Origin: Pseudoclavibacter triregionum
GTDB lineage: Bacteria > Actinomycetota > Actinomycetes > Actinomycetales > Microbacteriaceae
Direction: 5' to 3'
DNA: 64,000 bases
Assembly (NCBI GenBank): GCA_910822395.1
Contig: OU365335.1
Span: 620,001 to 684,000, forward strand
The position numbers were made by a program, and so were the translations under genes. Shown piece by piece: positions 1 to 8,150 of this stretch. Under the pieces are notes generated by a model that was not told the origin of the DNA, made no database searches, and saw nothing but the letters and a program-made list of their open reading frames with translations. Positions within the stretch are counted from its first letter, which is position 1; every line of letters starts with the position of its first letter.

Positions 1-958
1 GCGGGGCGCCCTCGCGCTTGTCGCGCCCGAAGATGCGCTCCTGCTCGCCGAGGCCCACGCGATCCCACGACTCGATGAGCATGCGGATGCGCCGCGCGAC
101 GAGGAAGGTGCCGCCGCGCAGCCACTCCGGGCCCTCGTCGCCGACCCACACGTAGTCGCGCACGGCCTCGCGCTCCTCCGCCTTGATGTTCGCGGTGCCG
201 TCCTTGAAGCCGAAGAGGTTGCGCGGCGTCGCCTGCGAGGTCGAGGTCGAGGAGGTGCGGCCGAAGCCGAGCTGCGACCACTTGAGCAGCGCCGTGCCGA
301 AGGCGATCCGCGTGAGGTTGCGGATGGCGTGGACCGCGATCTGCGGGTTCTCCGCGCACGCCTGGATGCAGAGGTCGCCGCCGGAGACCGCCTCGCGGAG
401 GTCGTCGCCCGCGAATCGCGGCAGCGGCTCGAGGCCGGCGGGCTTCTGGGCGGCGAGGCCGAAGCGATCCGCCCCGCTCTCGTCGACGAAGAGGCCGGGG
501 CCGAAGCCGAAGGTGATCGTGAGGCCGGAGGGCGGGAGGCCGAGCGCCTCGCCCGTGTCGTCCGGCGGGGCGACGGCGGGGCCGCCGACGGCGCCGGATG
601 CCGAGACGTCGAGGCCCTGCGTGAGGCGGGAGGCGGCGTAGCTCCACTCGCGGAGGAGCTTCGCGACGTCATCCCGCGTCTTGCCCTCGCGGATCGTGAA
701 GGCGGCGAAGTGGAGGCGGTCCTGCGCGGGGGTCGTGATGCCCTGCTGGTGCTCGCCGAAGTAGGGGTACGAGCCGGCGACGGCGGAGGCGGCGGCCGGC
801 CCGAGGAGGGTGCGGTCGGCCGCGGCGCCGACGCCCGCGCCGAGCGCGAGGCCGCCGCCGACGGCGAGGAGCGAGCCGAGGAGGCCTCGGCGGGAGACGC
901 CGTCGGCGTCCGACTCGGCGGCCGCGGCGGGCTCGTCGGACGCAGGGCGATCGCTCAT
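1..958 (-). CDS. efeB: Dyp-type peroxidase / deferrochelatase EfeB (N-terminal part, cut by window start)
   Basis: About 319 residues from the start codon are visible; the C-terminus lies outside the window. The protein begins with a twin-arginine signal (SRRGLLGSLLAVGG, about residues 22-35), so it is probably exported folded with heme. The mature part matches the EfeB/YcdB branch of Dyp-type peroxidases (PYFGEHQQGITTPAQ near the N-terminus, later NLFGFKDGTANI with the GxxDG signature). In EfeUOB systems EfeB is proposed to oxidise ferrous iron or release iron from heme, feeding EfeO and EfeU. It is the last gene of efeU-efeO-efeB, 50 bases after efeO. TAGGAT lies six bases before the ATG and could be either a leaderless -10 or an AGGA ribosome site. 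The family call is firm; the exact substrate is inference. Confidence 0.92.
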   Translation of the reverse strand, partial: MSDRPASDEPAAAAESDADGVSRRGLLGSLLAVGGGLALGAGVGAAADRTLLGPAAASAVAGSYPYFGEHQQGITTPAQDRLHFAAFTIREGKTRDDVAKLLREWSYAASRLTQGLDVSASGAVGGPAVAPPDDTGEALGLPPSGLTITFGFGPGLFVDESGADRFGLAAQKPAGLEPLPRFAGDDLREAVSGGDLCIQACAENPQIAVHAIRNLTRIAFGTALLKWSQLGFGRTSSTSTSQATPRNLFGFKDGTANIKAEEREAVRDYVWVGDEGPEWLRGGTFLVARRIRMLIESWDRVGLGEQERIFGRDKREGAP

Positions 959-964
959 GCCACG

Positions 965-970
965 ATCCTA
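965..970 (-). promoter_or_regulatory. Possible -10 element (TAGGAT) of efeB
   Basis: TAGGAT on the minus strand is followed by six bases and then the efeB ATG. This spacing is typical of leaderless actinobacterial transcripts. The same bases also contain AGGA at ribosome-binding distance, so the element could instead serve translation within the efe operon. Confidence 0.3.
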
Positions 971-1008
971 GCGCATCCGCCGCCCGCCGCGCGCGCCGAG
1001 CATCCGGG

Positions 1009-2271
1009 CTAGGCCCCGATCCCGAGCACGGTCGTCGTGAGCTTCGAGAGCGGCTCGGAGAGCGCGTCGACCTGCTGCGAGAGCTCGCGCACCTGCTCGG
1101 TCGTGAGCGTGTCGTACGTCACGAAGCCGGTCTCGGGCGATCCGTACTGCGTCAGGAGGTCGGTGAGCGCGAGGAACTCGGCGTCGATCTGCTCGACGAG
1201 CGCCGCGCCCTCGTCGCCCTTCGAGGCCGCGAGCTCGCGCACCTCGCCGAACGCGACCTGCGCGCCCTCGACGTTGCCCCAGAAGTCGTAGAGGTCGGTG
1301 CGCGACCACCAGTCCTCCTCACCCGTGATCTTGCCGGTCGAGACCTCGTCGAGGAGGCCGATCGCGCCGTTCGTGATGTCCTCGATCGTGATCGAGAACT
1401 CGGGGGCGTGGACGAGGTCGTAGAGCTCCTGCGCGTCGGCCTTGAGCTGCTCGCCGAACTGCCGGCGCTGCTCGGGCGTCGAGGGCGCCCAGCCGGCGAA
1501 GGCGTCGGTGTCGTCGGAGTTCTTCGCGCCCGGGGCCGGGGGCCAGAGGTCCTTCTCGATGCGGTGGAAGCCCGTCCACTCGAGGCCCTCGGCGACGGCG
1601 TCGACCTCGCGGTAGTCGAGGCGGGGGTCGAGGTCGCCGAACGCCTCGGCGGTCGGCTCGATGCGCTCGTAGAACAGGCGCGTCGTCGGGAAGAGCTCGC
1701 GCGCCTTCTCGTCGTCGCCGGCGATGTACGCGTCGGCGAAGGCCTGGGCGGCCGGCACGAGCTCGGCGACCTGGTTCTTGATGTAGGCCGTGTAGTTCGC
1801 GACGGCCTGGTCGATCGCGGCGGCGTCGTCCGCCGAGACGGCGACCTGCTCGCCCGTGACGGTGAAGGACGCCTGGCCGACGCCCTCGCCCACCATGCCG
1901 GGCTTGCAGACGGTGAAGTAGCTGCCGGGCTGGGCGACGATCGAGAGCGTGCGGCTCGCGCCCGGGGCGATGTTCTCGACCTCGCCGATGATGCGGAGGC
2001 CGTCCTCGGCGAGTACGTAGAACTCGGTCGTGCGCTCGCCGGCGTTCGTCACCTCGAAGGTCGTCGGGCCGGAGGTCGTCGTCGCGGCGGACACCGTGCA
2101 CTCGGACTCGGTGCTCGTGACCCGCAGCGTCGACGATCCTGCGGCGCCGCCCTGGGGCGCGTTCGGGACGCAGCCGGCGAGGGCGGCGGTCGCGCCGAGC
2201 GCGAGGAGCGCGGCGGCGGCCGGGCGGGCGGCGCGGCGGCGGGCGGGGCGGGCGGGCGAGGGCTGCGTCAT
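1009..2271 (-). CDS. efeO: Iron uptake lipoprotein EfeO (cupredoxin + M75 imelysin domains)
   Basis: This 420-residue lipoprotein has signal peptide residues 1-33 with lipobox LAGC (Cys34). A cupredoxin-like domain spans about 45-140, followed by an M75/imelysin-type helical domain to the end. The HxxE metal motif of this family is visible as HRIE (His236, Glu239). EfeO is thought to bind iron outside the membrane and pass it to the EfeU permease. The ATG at 2271 is chosen because it gives a full lipoprotein signal and follows GGAAG. An in-frame extension further upstream would read through efeU sequence in another frame and is not real. It lies between efeU (95 bases upstream) and efeB. Length and domain order are normal for long EfeO proteins. 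Confidence 0.95.
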   Translation of the reverse strand: MTQPSPARPARRRAARPAAAALLALGATAALAGCVPNAPQGGAAGSSTLRVTSTESECTVSAATTTSGPTTFEVTNAGERTTEFYVLAEDGLRIIGEVENIAPGASRTLSIVAQPGSYFTVCKPGMVGEGVGQASFTVTGEQVAVSADDAAAIDQAVANYTAYIKNQVAELVPAAQAFADAYIAGDDEKARELFPTTRLFYERIEPTAEAFGDLDPRLDYREVDAVAEGLEWTGFHRIEKDLWPPAPGAKNSDDTDAFAGWAPSTPEQRRQFGEQLKADAQELYDLVHAPEFSITIEDITNGAIGLLDEVSTGKITGEEDWWSRTDLYDFWGNVEGAQVAFGEVRELAASKGDEGAALVEQIDAEFLALTDLLTQYGSPETGFVTYDTLTTEQVRELSQQVDALSEPLSKLTTTVLGIGA

Positions 2272-2366
2272 GGCGGCTTCCGGGTCGTGGTCGTGAGGCT
2301 GGTCGAGGTCGCGGAGGGCGTGCGCCGCAGGCGCGCGGGGGCGCCGCGGAAGGGTGGCGGTGCGGG

Positions 2367-3401
2367 CTAGGCGCCCGAGGCGAGGGCCGGCTCGGCGTGG
2401 ATGCGGTGGGCTGGCCGGGGGCCGGGGGCGTCGGCGGCCCCGGTCATGGCCGCGGGGACCTTCGCGGTGGCCGCGGCCGTCTCGTCGCCCGCCCGCGCTG
2501 CGGCGGCGATCCGCGCCTTCGCCTCGCGGCAGGCGCGCGCCTTCTCCTTGGCCTGGAGCGCCCGGCGGACGAAGAGGCCGAGCACCGGCACGAGGTAGCA
2601 GGCCCAGGCGACGAGCTCGAGCTTCGTCATCTCGGGGGTGAAGCCGATCGTGCCCTTGAGGAGGGCGGCGAGGACGCCGTCGGGCGGGATGATCTCGGGG
2701 ATGCGGAACGCCCACGCCTCGGCGCCCCACCAGGCGGCGAGCGCGGCCGGGACGCCGGCGGGCGCGGCGCCGAACGGGCCGGGCAGGACGTTCGCCTCCT
2801 GCAAGTCGTGGATCGCGTACGCGACGACGCCCGCGGCGACGATGACGAGCAGCGCGCCCGTCCAGCGGAAGAAGACGCCGAGGTCGATGCGGAGCATGCC
2901 GCGGAAGATGAGCCAGCCGAGGGCGCAGGCGGCGAGGATGCCGAGGACGGCGCCGGCGAGGCCGCCCAAGCCGTCCGTCGCCCGCGTCGTCGACCACACG
3001 AAGAGGGCCGTCTCGATGCCCTCGCGCGCGACCGACATGAAGCCCACGGCGACGATGCCCCAGCCGGCGCCGGCGAGGTGGGCGGCCGCGTCGTCCTCGA
3101 GGTCGTGCTTGAGGGTCGCGGAGGTGCGGAGCATCCAGAACACCATCCAGGTGACGAGCCCGACGGCGACGAGCGACATCGTGCCGCCGATGATCTCCTG
3201 CGCCTGGAACGAGAGGCCGTAGGCGCCGAAGGTGAGGATGGCGCCGAGGGCGAGCGAGCCGAGGACGGCGCCGGCCACGCCGAGCCACATGCGGCCGATG
3301 ACGTCGCGGCGGCCGATGCGGCGGAGGTACGCGAGCAGGATGCTCACGACGAGGGCGGCTTCGAGGCCCTCGCGGAGGCCGATGAGGAAGGTTCCGAGCA
3401 T
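2367..3401 (-). CDS. efeU: Ferrous/ferric iron permease EfeU (FTR1 family)
   Basis: This 344-residue membrane protein of the FTR1/OFeT family has about seven hydrophobic segments. The two REGxE motifs that define the family are present (REGLE at residues 10-14 and REGIE at 126-130); they carry the iron through the membrane. The C-terminal tail (about residue 280 onward) is cytoplasmic, Ala/Arg rich and variable. It is the first gene of the efeUOB iron-uptake operon. The ATG at 3401 places the first REGLE close to the N-terminus, as in other family members; no strong ribosome site is visible. Two DtxR/IdeR-like boxes 37-70 bases upstream indicate iron repression. Confidence 0.95.
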   Translation of the reverse strand: MLGTFLIGLREGLEAALVVSILLAYLRRIGRRDVIGRMWLGVAGAVLGSLALGAILTFGAYGLSFQAQEIIGGTMSLVAVGLVTWMVFWMLRTSATLKHDLEDDAAAHLAGAGWGIVAVGFMSVAREGIETALFVWSTTRATDGLGGLAGAVLGILAACALGWLIFRGMLRIDLGVFFRWTGALLVIVAAGVVAYAIHDLQEANVLPGPFGAAPAGVPAALAAWWGAEAWAFRIPEIIPPDGVLAALLKGTIGFTPEMTKLELVAWACYLVPVLGLFVRRALQAKEKARACREAKARIAAAARAGDETAAATAKVPAAMTGAADAPGPRPAHRIHAEPALASGA

Positions 3402-3437
3402 GTGGCTGGTGACGTCGGGGACGCGGGGTCCGGTGGC

Positions 3438-3471
3438 TTAGGCACGCCTTACTCAGGCGAGCCTTACCTTA
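3438..3471 (-). promoter_or_regulatory. Tandem DtxR/IdeR-like iron boxes upstream of efeU
   Basis: Two overlapping 19-bp sites lie between the efeU start and the hairpin behind the rhodanese gene. Positions 3453-3471 match 14 of 19 bases of the consensus TTAGGTTAGCCTAACCTAA, and 3438-3456 match 12 of 19. Iron-loaded DtxR/IdeR binds such pairs in actinobacteria and represses uptake genes, which fits the efe operon. The matches are by eye; binding is inferred. Confidence 0.7.
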
Positions 3472-3518
3472 TGCGCGGGACGTTCCCGCCCGCAAGCCCC
3501 GGCGCTGGCCTGACACGA

Positions 3519-3576
3519 CTCAGGTCGCAGTTTCCGCTTCAGGTGAGCGCACCTGGAGCGGAAACTGCGACCTGAG
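3519..3576. terminator. Long intergenic hairpin, 26-bp stem
   Basis: The outer 20 bases of the arms (3519-3538 and 3557-3576) are perfectly complementary. The stem continues inward for six more pairs with one G-T, leaving a six-base loop. It sits just after the rhodanese stop and before the efeU promoter, so it probably ends transcription from the rhodanese side. No T-run follows. The arm core GGTCGCAGTTTCCGCT does not recur in this window. Confidence 0.65.
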
Positions 3577-3594
3577 CGAGGGGTCGGGGCTGTC

Positions 3595-3897
3595 CTAGTC
3601 CTCGACGACGTCGCGGCCCTCGGCGATCCACTCGCCGGTGCCGCCCTCGACGTTGACGACCTCGCGACCCTGCGTCTCGAGGTATGCGCAGGCCTTCGCG
3701 GAGCGGCCGCCGGCCTGGCAGATGACGTAGACGGTCTCGCCGCCGGGGATCTCGTCGAGGCGCTCGACGAGCTCGGAGAGGGGGACGTTCACGGCCCACG
3801 GCACGTGGCCGGCCTCGAACTCCTCGGGCTCGCGGACGTCGATGAGCGTCGCGTCCTCGCCCATGCCGGCGAGCTGGTCGGTGGTGATGGACTCCAT
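3595..3897 (-). CDS. Single-domain rhodanese-like protein
   Basis: This 100-residue protein is one rhodanese domain. It has the entry motif LIDVREPEEFEAGH (residues 18-31) and an active-site loop CQAGGRS with Cys60 as the predicted sulfur-carrying nucleophile. Stand-alone domains like this carry sulfur or act as small thiol reductants; the in vivo acceptor cannot be told from sequence. AGAAGGAG lies seven bases before the ATG. It follows kdpE on the same strand but is separated by a GGTGGTTGAGG-type hairpin, so it is probably a separate unit. Length is normal for the family. Confidence 0.9.
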   Translation of the reverse strand: MESITTDQLAGMGEDATLIDVREPEEFEAGHVPWAVNVPLSELVERLDEIPGGETVYVICQAGGRSAKACAYLETQGREVVNVEGGTGEWIAEGRDVVED

Positions 3898-3966
3898 GGC
3901 GGGCTCCTTCTGGGGGCGGGGATGGCGCGGTGCGCGCGCCCCCGAGCCTAGAGCGGCGTGCCCTGA

Positions 3967-4004
3967 GGTGGTTGAGGAGGCGCCGGCGCCGTCTCGAAAC
4001 CACC
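3967..4004. repeat. Family-A intergenic hairpin (GGTGGTTGAGGA type), copy 1
   Basis: A 38-base element reads GGTGGTTGAGGAGG...GTCTCGAAACCACC with a GC-rich centre (CGCCGGCGCC). Its ends are complementary with a small bulge. It lies between kdpE and the rhodanese gene, both on the minus strand, so it may stop kdp transcription. Further copies occur at 12356, 22559, 33754, 41710 and 41764. Confidence 0.75.
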
Positions 4005-4023
4005 GGCGGGACGAGACCCGCCG

Positions 4024-4725
4024 TCACCCGCCGGGCGTGAAGCGGTAGCCCATCCCCGGCTCCGTGCGGAGCCACCGCGGCGAGGAGGGATCCGGCTCGA
4101 CCTTCTGCCGCAGCTGCGCGAGGTAGACGCGCGCGTAGTGCCGCTCCTCCTCGTACCCGGGCCCCCACACGCTCGCGAGCAGCTCGCGCTGCCCCACGAG
4201 CCGATCCGGGTTCCGCGCGAGCAGCTCGACGATCCGCCACTCGGTCGGCGTCAATCTCACCGGCGCCCCGTCGAGCAGCACCTGCGTCGCGGCGAGGTCG
4301 ATGACGAGGCGCCCGTCGGCGGTCTCGACGCGGGACGCCTCCTCCGCGTGCCCCGCGACCGCGCCCGCGGCCCGGCGCAGCGCCGCCCGCAGCCGGGCGA
4401 GCAGCTCGTCCATGGCGAAGGGCTTCGTGATGTAGTCGTCCGCCCCCTCGTCGAGCGCGATGACCTTCTGCGATCCCTCGTGCCGCGCCGAGACGACGAG
4501 GATCGGCGCGCTCGACCATCCGCGCAGGCCACGCACGACGGCGACGCCGTCCATGTCGGGCAGGCCGAGGTCGAGGAGGACGGCGTCAGGCGGCCGCCTC
4601 GCGGCGATCTCGAGCGCGGCGGCGCCGGTCGCGGCGAGGTCGACCTCGTACTTGCGAGCGCGGAGGTTCACGGCGAGGGCGCGGCCGATCTGCGCGTCGT
4701 CCTCGACGACGAGGATGCGGCTCAT
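4024..4725 (-). CDS. kdpE: Response regulator KdpE (OmpR/PhoB family)
   Basis: This 233-residue OmpR-type regulator has a receiver domain at about residues 1-120 (acidic pair E8/D9/D10, phospho-acceptor Asp52 in LLDLGLPDMDG, Lys in TKPF). A winged-helix DNA-binding domain follows at about 135-230 (LTPTEWRIVELLARNP, RHYARVYLAQLRQKVE, TEPGMGYRF). It should take phosphate from KdpD and activate kdpFABC when potassium is scarce. The start overlaps the kdpD stop by four bases (ATGA), which implies translational coupling. It is the last gene of the kdp operon. OmpR-family proteins bind direct repeats spaced about 11 bp; such repeats lie upstream of this operon at 12294-12344. Confidence 0.95.
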   Translation of the reverse strand: MSRILVVEDDAQIGRALAVNLRARKYEVDLAATGAAALEIAARRPPDAVLLDLGLPDMDGVAVVRGLRGWSSAPILVVSARHEGSQKVIALDEGADDYITKPFAMDELLARLRAALRRAAGAVAGHAEEASRVETADGRLVIDLAATQVLLDGAPVRLTPTEWRIVELLARNPDRLVGQRELLASVWGPGYEEERHYARVYLAQLRQKVEPDPSSPRWLRTEPGMGYRFTPGG

Positions 4726-7496
4726 CGCTCCCCCTCCGCTCGAGGTGCTCCTTCACGCGCGGCCGAGACGTCCGGCGCGGAGTCCGAGCCTGCCACGGCG
4801 GCCTGCGACCGGGCCGGGTCGGCGGCGGACGCCCGCGCCCATGCCGAGTCCGGCACCGCGGACGACGCCGCCCCGGACGTCTCCGACCCCGCGACCGTCC
4901 GACCCCCGCTCCCCGCCCCCGCCGCCGGCACCGCGAGCACCATCGTGAGCCCGCCGCCCGGCGTCGGCTCGGCCTCGAGCGATCCGCCCATCGCCTCCGC
5001 GAAGCCGCGCGCGACCGCGAGCCCGAGGCCCAGGCCGTCCCGCGTCGTCGTGTCGCCGAGCCGCTGGAACGGCGTGAAGAGCCGCTCGAGGTCGCCCTCG
5101 GGCACGCCCGGCCCCGCGTCGACGACCCTGAGCTCGACGCGATCCTCGACCCGCCCGATCTCGACCCGCAGCCCCGCCCCGGCCGCGTAGTGGACGGCGT
5201 TCTCGAGGAGGTTCGCGAGGATGCGCTCGACGAGCCCCGGATCGGCCTCGCACTCCGCGTCGAGCTCGCCGCCGAGCCTCGCCGACGACGCGCCCGCGAC
5301 GCCCGCGATCGCCTCGAGCGCGGCCTCCGCGGCCCCGAAGCGGAGGCGGTGCACGGGCACGCTCCCGGCCGTGATGCGGCTGAGGTCGAGCAGGTTCGCG
5401 ACGAGCGCGTCGAGCCGGTCGGCGCTCTCCTCGATCGCGGCGAGGAGGGCGGCGCGGTCCTCCTCCTCGAGCTCGACGTCGTCCATCCGCAGGCTCGAGA
5501 TCGCCGCCTTGATGCCGGTGAGCGGGGTGCGGAGGTCGTGCGAGACCGCGGCGAGGAGGGCGGTGCGCATGTCGTTGCCGGCGGCGAGCTCGCGCGTCTC
5601 GATGCGCGCCCGCTCGAGCTCGCGGCGGTCGACGACGCTCGCGAGGCGGCCCGCGTAGGCCTCGAGGATGCGCTGATCCTCCGGCGCGATCTCCCGCGCG
5701 CTCGACCGCAGCTCGAGGTCGCCGGGCAGCGCGAGCCGCAGCGGGGCGCCGGGGCCGACGGGCGCGCCGGCGTCGCCGAGCCGCTCCTCGGCGCCCTTCC
5801 CGTCGCCTGGGCCCCGCCCGTCGCCTGGGCCCCGCCCGTCGCCCGGACCTTTCCCCCCGACCCGCACGAGCTCCACCGCGCCGAGCCCCAGGGCATCCCG
5901 CAGCCGCACGAGCAGCGAGGGCACGTCGTCGTCCCCCGAGAGCACCCCGCTCGAGAGCTCGGCGAGGATGGCCGCCTGCCGCGTCGCCGCGTTCGCGACC
6001 CGCGCCGTCCGCGCCGCCGAGTCGACGACCCACGCGACCGCCGCCGCGACGCCGACGTAGACGATGAGCGAGAACATCGACTCCGGCGAGGAGATCGTGA
6101 GCGTGCCGATCGGCGGCGTGAAGAACCAGTTCACGAGCGCCGCCCCGATGAGCGCCGTCGTGACGGCCGGCAGCATGCCGCCGACGAGCGCGACGACGAC
6201 GCAGAGCGTGATGTAGCTGAGGAGGTTGATGCTCAGCGAGACCTCGCGCCCGATCGCGAGGAAGGCGGCCGTGAGGAGCGCCGGGCCGAGCAGCGCCATC
6301 GCCCACCCCGCGATCCGCCGCCGCGCGCCGAGCGCCGTGTGCTCGCGCGCGGCCGGGTCGATGCGGCCCCGGCCGGCGGCGTCGTGCGTGACGATGTGGA
6401 CGTCGATGTCGCCCGCCTCTCGGACGATCCGCGCCCCCACCCCCGCGCCGAGGAGCCGCTCGAGCGGCGAGCGACGCGACTGCCCGATGACGAGCTGCGA
6501 GGCGTTCATCGAGCGCGCCGTCTCGAGCAGCGCCCGCGCCGGATCGTCGCCGCGGATGGCGTGCCACGAGCCGCCGAGCTCCTCGACGAGCGCCCGCTGC
6601 CGCTCCATCGAGGCGGGCGAGCCCGAGGCGAGCCCGTCGTCGCGGAGGACGTGGATGGCGTGGAGCTCGCGCCCCGCCCGGCGGCCCACGATCCGCGCCC
6701 CGCGGCGGATGAGCGTCTCCGACTCGGGTCCGCCCGTCACCGCGACCGCGATCCGCTCGCGCGCGGGCCAGGACGCCTCGATGGCGTGCTCGCGGCGGTA
6801 GGCGATCATCCGGTCGTCGACCTGGTCGGCGAGCCAGAGCAGGGCGAGCTCGCGCAGCGCCGTGAGGTTGCCGACGCGGAAGTAGTTGCCGAGCGCCGCG
6901 TCGATCTTCTCGGCGGCGTACACCTCGCCGCGGCCGAGGCGGGCGCGGAGGGCCTCGGGCGCGAGGTCGACGAGCTCGATGTCGTCGGCGGCGCGGAGGA
7001 CGGCGTCCGGGATCGTCTCGCGCTGGCGCTGGCCCGTGATCGCGGCGACGACGTCGTTGAGCGACTCGAGGTGCTGGATGTTCACGGTCGAGAGCACGTC
7101 GATGCCGGCGTCGAGCAGGAGCTCGATGTCCTGCCAGCGCTTCGCGTGCCCGGCGCCGGGGCCGCGGCGGGCGGCGTCGCCCTCGTCGCCGGCGGGGATG
7201 GCGTGGGCGAGCTCGTCGACGAGGACGACCTCGGGCCGCCGCTCGAGCACGGCCGCGAGGTCCATCTCCTCGAACCACGCGCCGCGGCGGCGGATGCGCT
7301 GCCGCGGGAGAACCTCGAGGTCGCCGACGGCCTCGCGGGTGCGGACCCGGCCGTGGTCCTCGACGAGCCCGACGACGACGTCGCGGCCCGCCGCGCGCAG
7401 CTCCCGCGCCTCCCGGAGGCACGCGTAGGTCTTGCCGACCCCCGGCGCGAAGCCGAGGTAGACCTTGAGCCGCCCGCGGCGGGCCGTGTCGTCCAT
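4722..7496 (-). CDS. kdpD: Osmosensitive K+ channel sensor histidine kinase KdpD
   Basis: The 924-residue protein has an N-terminal KdpD sensor domain with Walker A GFAPGVGKTY (about residues 15-24). A universal-stress-protein-like domain (about 245-370) follows, then four closely spaced transmembrane segments (about 395-510) and a GAF-like region. The HisKA box is SHDLRTPLTG with the phospho-acceptor near His653, and the C-terminal HATPase region has DAGPGVPEGDLERLF and DGLGLGLAVARGF. It senses K+ limitation and phosphorylates KdpE. The ATG at 7496 is chosen because it directly precedes the sensor domain; an upstream in-frame extension would run into kdpC. It starts ten bases after kdpC. An 18-base tandem repeat in the GAF region (5799-5848) adds GPGDGR units. 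The C-terminal 50 residues are a low-complexity tail. Confidence 0.95.
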   Translation of the reverse strand: MDDTARRGRLKVYLGFAPGVGKTYACLREARELRAAGRDVVVGLVEDHGRVRTREAVGDLEVLPRQRIRRRGAWFEEMDLAAVLERRPEVVLVDELAHAIPAGDEGDAARRGPGAGHAKRWQDIELLLDAGIDVLSTVNIQHLESLNDVVAAITGQRQRETIPDAVLRAADDIELVDLAPEALRARLGRGEVYAAEKIDAALGNYFRVGNLTALRELALLWLADQVDDRMIAYRREHAIEASWPARERIAVAVTGGPESETLIRRGARIVGRRAGRELHAIHVLRDDGLASGSPASMERQRALVEELGGSWHAIRGDDPARALLETARSMNASQLVIGQSRRSPLERLLGAGVGARIVREAGDIDVHIVTHDAAGRGRIDPAAREHTALGARRRIAGWAMALLGPALLTAAFLAIGREVSLSINLLSYITLCVVVALVGGMLPAVTTALIGAALVNWFFTPPIGTLTISSPESMFSLIVYVGVAAAVAWVVDSAARTARVANAATRQAAILAELSSGVLSGDDDVPSLLVRLRDALGLGAVELVRVGGKGPGDGRGPGDGRGPGDGKGAEERLGDAGAPVGPGAPLRLALPGDLELRSSAREIAPEDQRILEAYAGRLASVVDRRELERARIETRELAAGNDMRTALLAAVSHDLRTPLTGIKAAISSLRMDDVELEEEDRAALLAAIEESADRLDALVANLLDLSRITAGSVPVHRLRFGAAEAALEAIAGVAGASSARLGGELDAECEADPGLVERILANLLENAVHYAAGAGLRVEIGRVEDRVELRVVDAGPGVPEGDLERLFTPFQRLGDTTTRDGLGLGLAVARGFAEAMGGSLEAEPTPGGGLTMVLAVPAAGAGSGGRTVAGSETSGAASSAVPDSAWARASAADPARSQAAVAGSDSAPDVSAAREGAPRAEGER
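5799..5848. repeat. 18-bp tandem repeat inside kdpD
   Basis: About 2.7 copies of an 18-base unit (GCCCGTCGCCTGGGCCCC) lie in frame and encode repeats of GPGDGR on the minus strand. They sit in the linker/GAF region between the membrane segments and the HisKA domain. The unit length is a multiple of three, so copy changes would leave the frame intact. Confidence 0.8.
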
Positions 7497-7506
7497 GCCC
7501 GCGAGG

Positions 7507-8121
7507 CTACTTCGCGCCGCCGAGCGAGGCGGCGAGCTGCTCGAGGTCGGCGTTGAGGAGGAGGACATTCACCCGCGGCTCGCCGATGAAGCCGAGGTCG
7601 GGCGCCTCGACGCGCGCCTCGACGAGCTGGGCGACGGCGTCCGCCGGCAGCCCGCGGGCCTCGGCGACGCGGGCCGCCTGGAGCCGGGCGTACGCGGGCG
7701 AGATGTGCGGGTCGAGGCCCGAGCCGGACGCCGTCACGGCATCCAGCGGCACCTCGGCGGGGTCGACGCCGTTCTCCGCGGCGACCTCCGCGCGCCGCTC
7801 CTCGACGGCGGCGAGCAGCTCCGGGTTCGTCGGCGAGAGGTTCGAGGCGCCCGAGCTCATCGCGTCGTAGCCGTCGTCGCCCGCGGCCGAGGGGCGGCCG
7901 TGGAACCACTCGGGGCCGGCGAAGTCCTGGCCGATGAGCGAGGAGCCGATGCGGGTGCCGTCGGCCGCGACGACGGGCGATCCGCCCGCCTGGCTCGGGA
8001 GGAGCAGCCCGACGCCCGCGATCGCGAGCGGGTAGCCGATGCCGAGGATGACGGTGAGGGCGAGGAGCGCGCGCAGCGCGGTCCAGAGGTTCGCGGCGGC
8101 GCCGCGGGGGCTGAAGTGCAT
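7507..8121 (-). CDS. kdpC: K+-transporting ATPase subunit KdpC
   Basis: A 204-residue subunit has one N-terminal transmembrane helix (about residues 13-35). The periplasmic/extracytoplasmic KdpC domain is recognised by GSSLIGQDFAGPEWFHGRPSA, SGASNLSPTNPEL and SGSGLDPHISPAYA. KdpC is the small accessory subunit of KdpFABC and raises the affinity of KdpB for ATP. The start ATG at 8121 follows GGAAGGA. It lies 29 bases after kdpB and ten bases before kdpD. Length is typical. Confidence 0.95.
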   Translation of the reverse strand: MHFSPRGAAANLWTALRALLALTVILGIGYPLAIAGVGLLLPSQAGGSPVVAADGTRIGSSLIGQDFAGPEWFHGRPSAAGDDGYDAMSSGASNLSPTNPELLAAVEERRAEVAAENGVDPAEVPLDAVTASGSGLDPHISPAYARLQAARVAEARGLPADAVAQLVEARVEAPDLGFIGEPRVNVLLLNADLEQLAASLGGAK

Positions 8122-8150
8122 GGTTCGCGTCCTTCCGGGATGGCCGCGCG

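Noticed and set aside
4753-7556. Long frames opposite to or out of phase with kdpD (889 and 788 codons)
   Set aside because: Extreme Arg/Pro or Arg/Asp/Glu composition with no domain; they are GC-rich shadows of kdpD.
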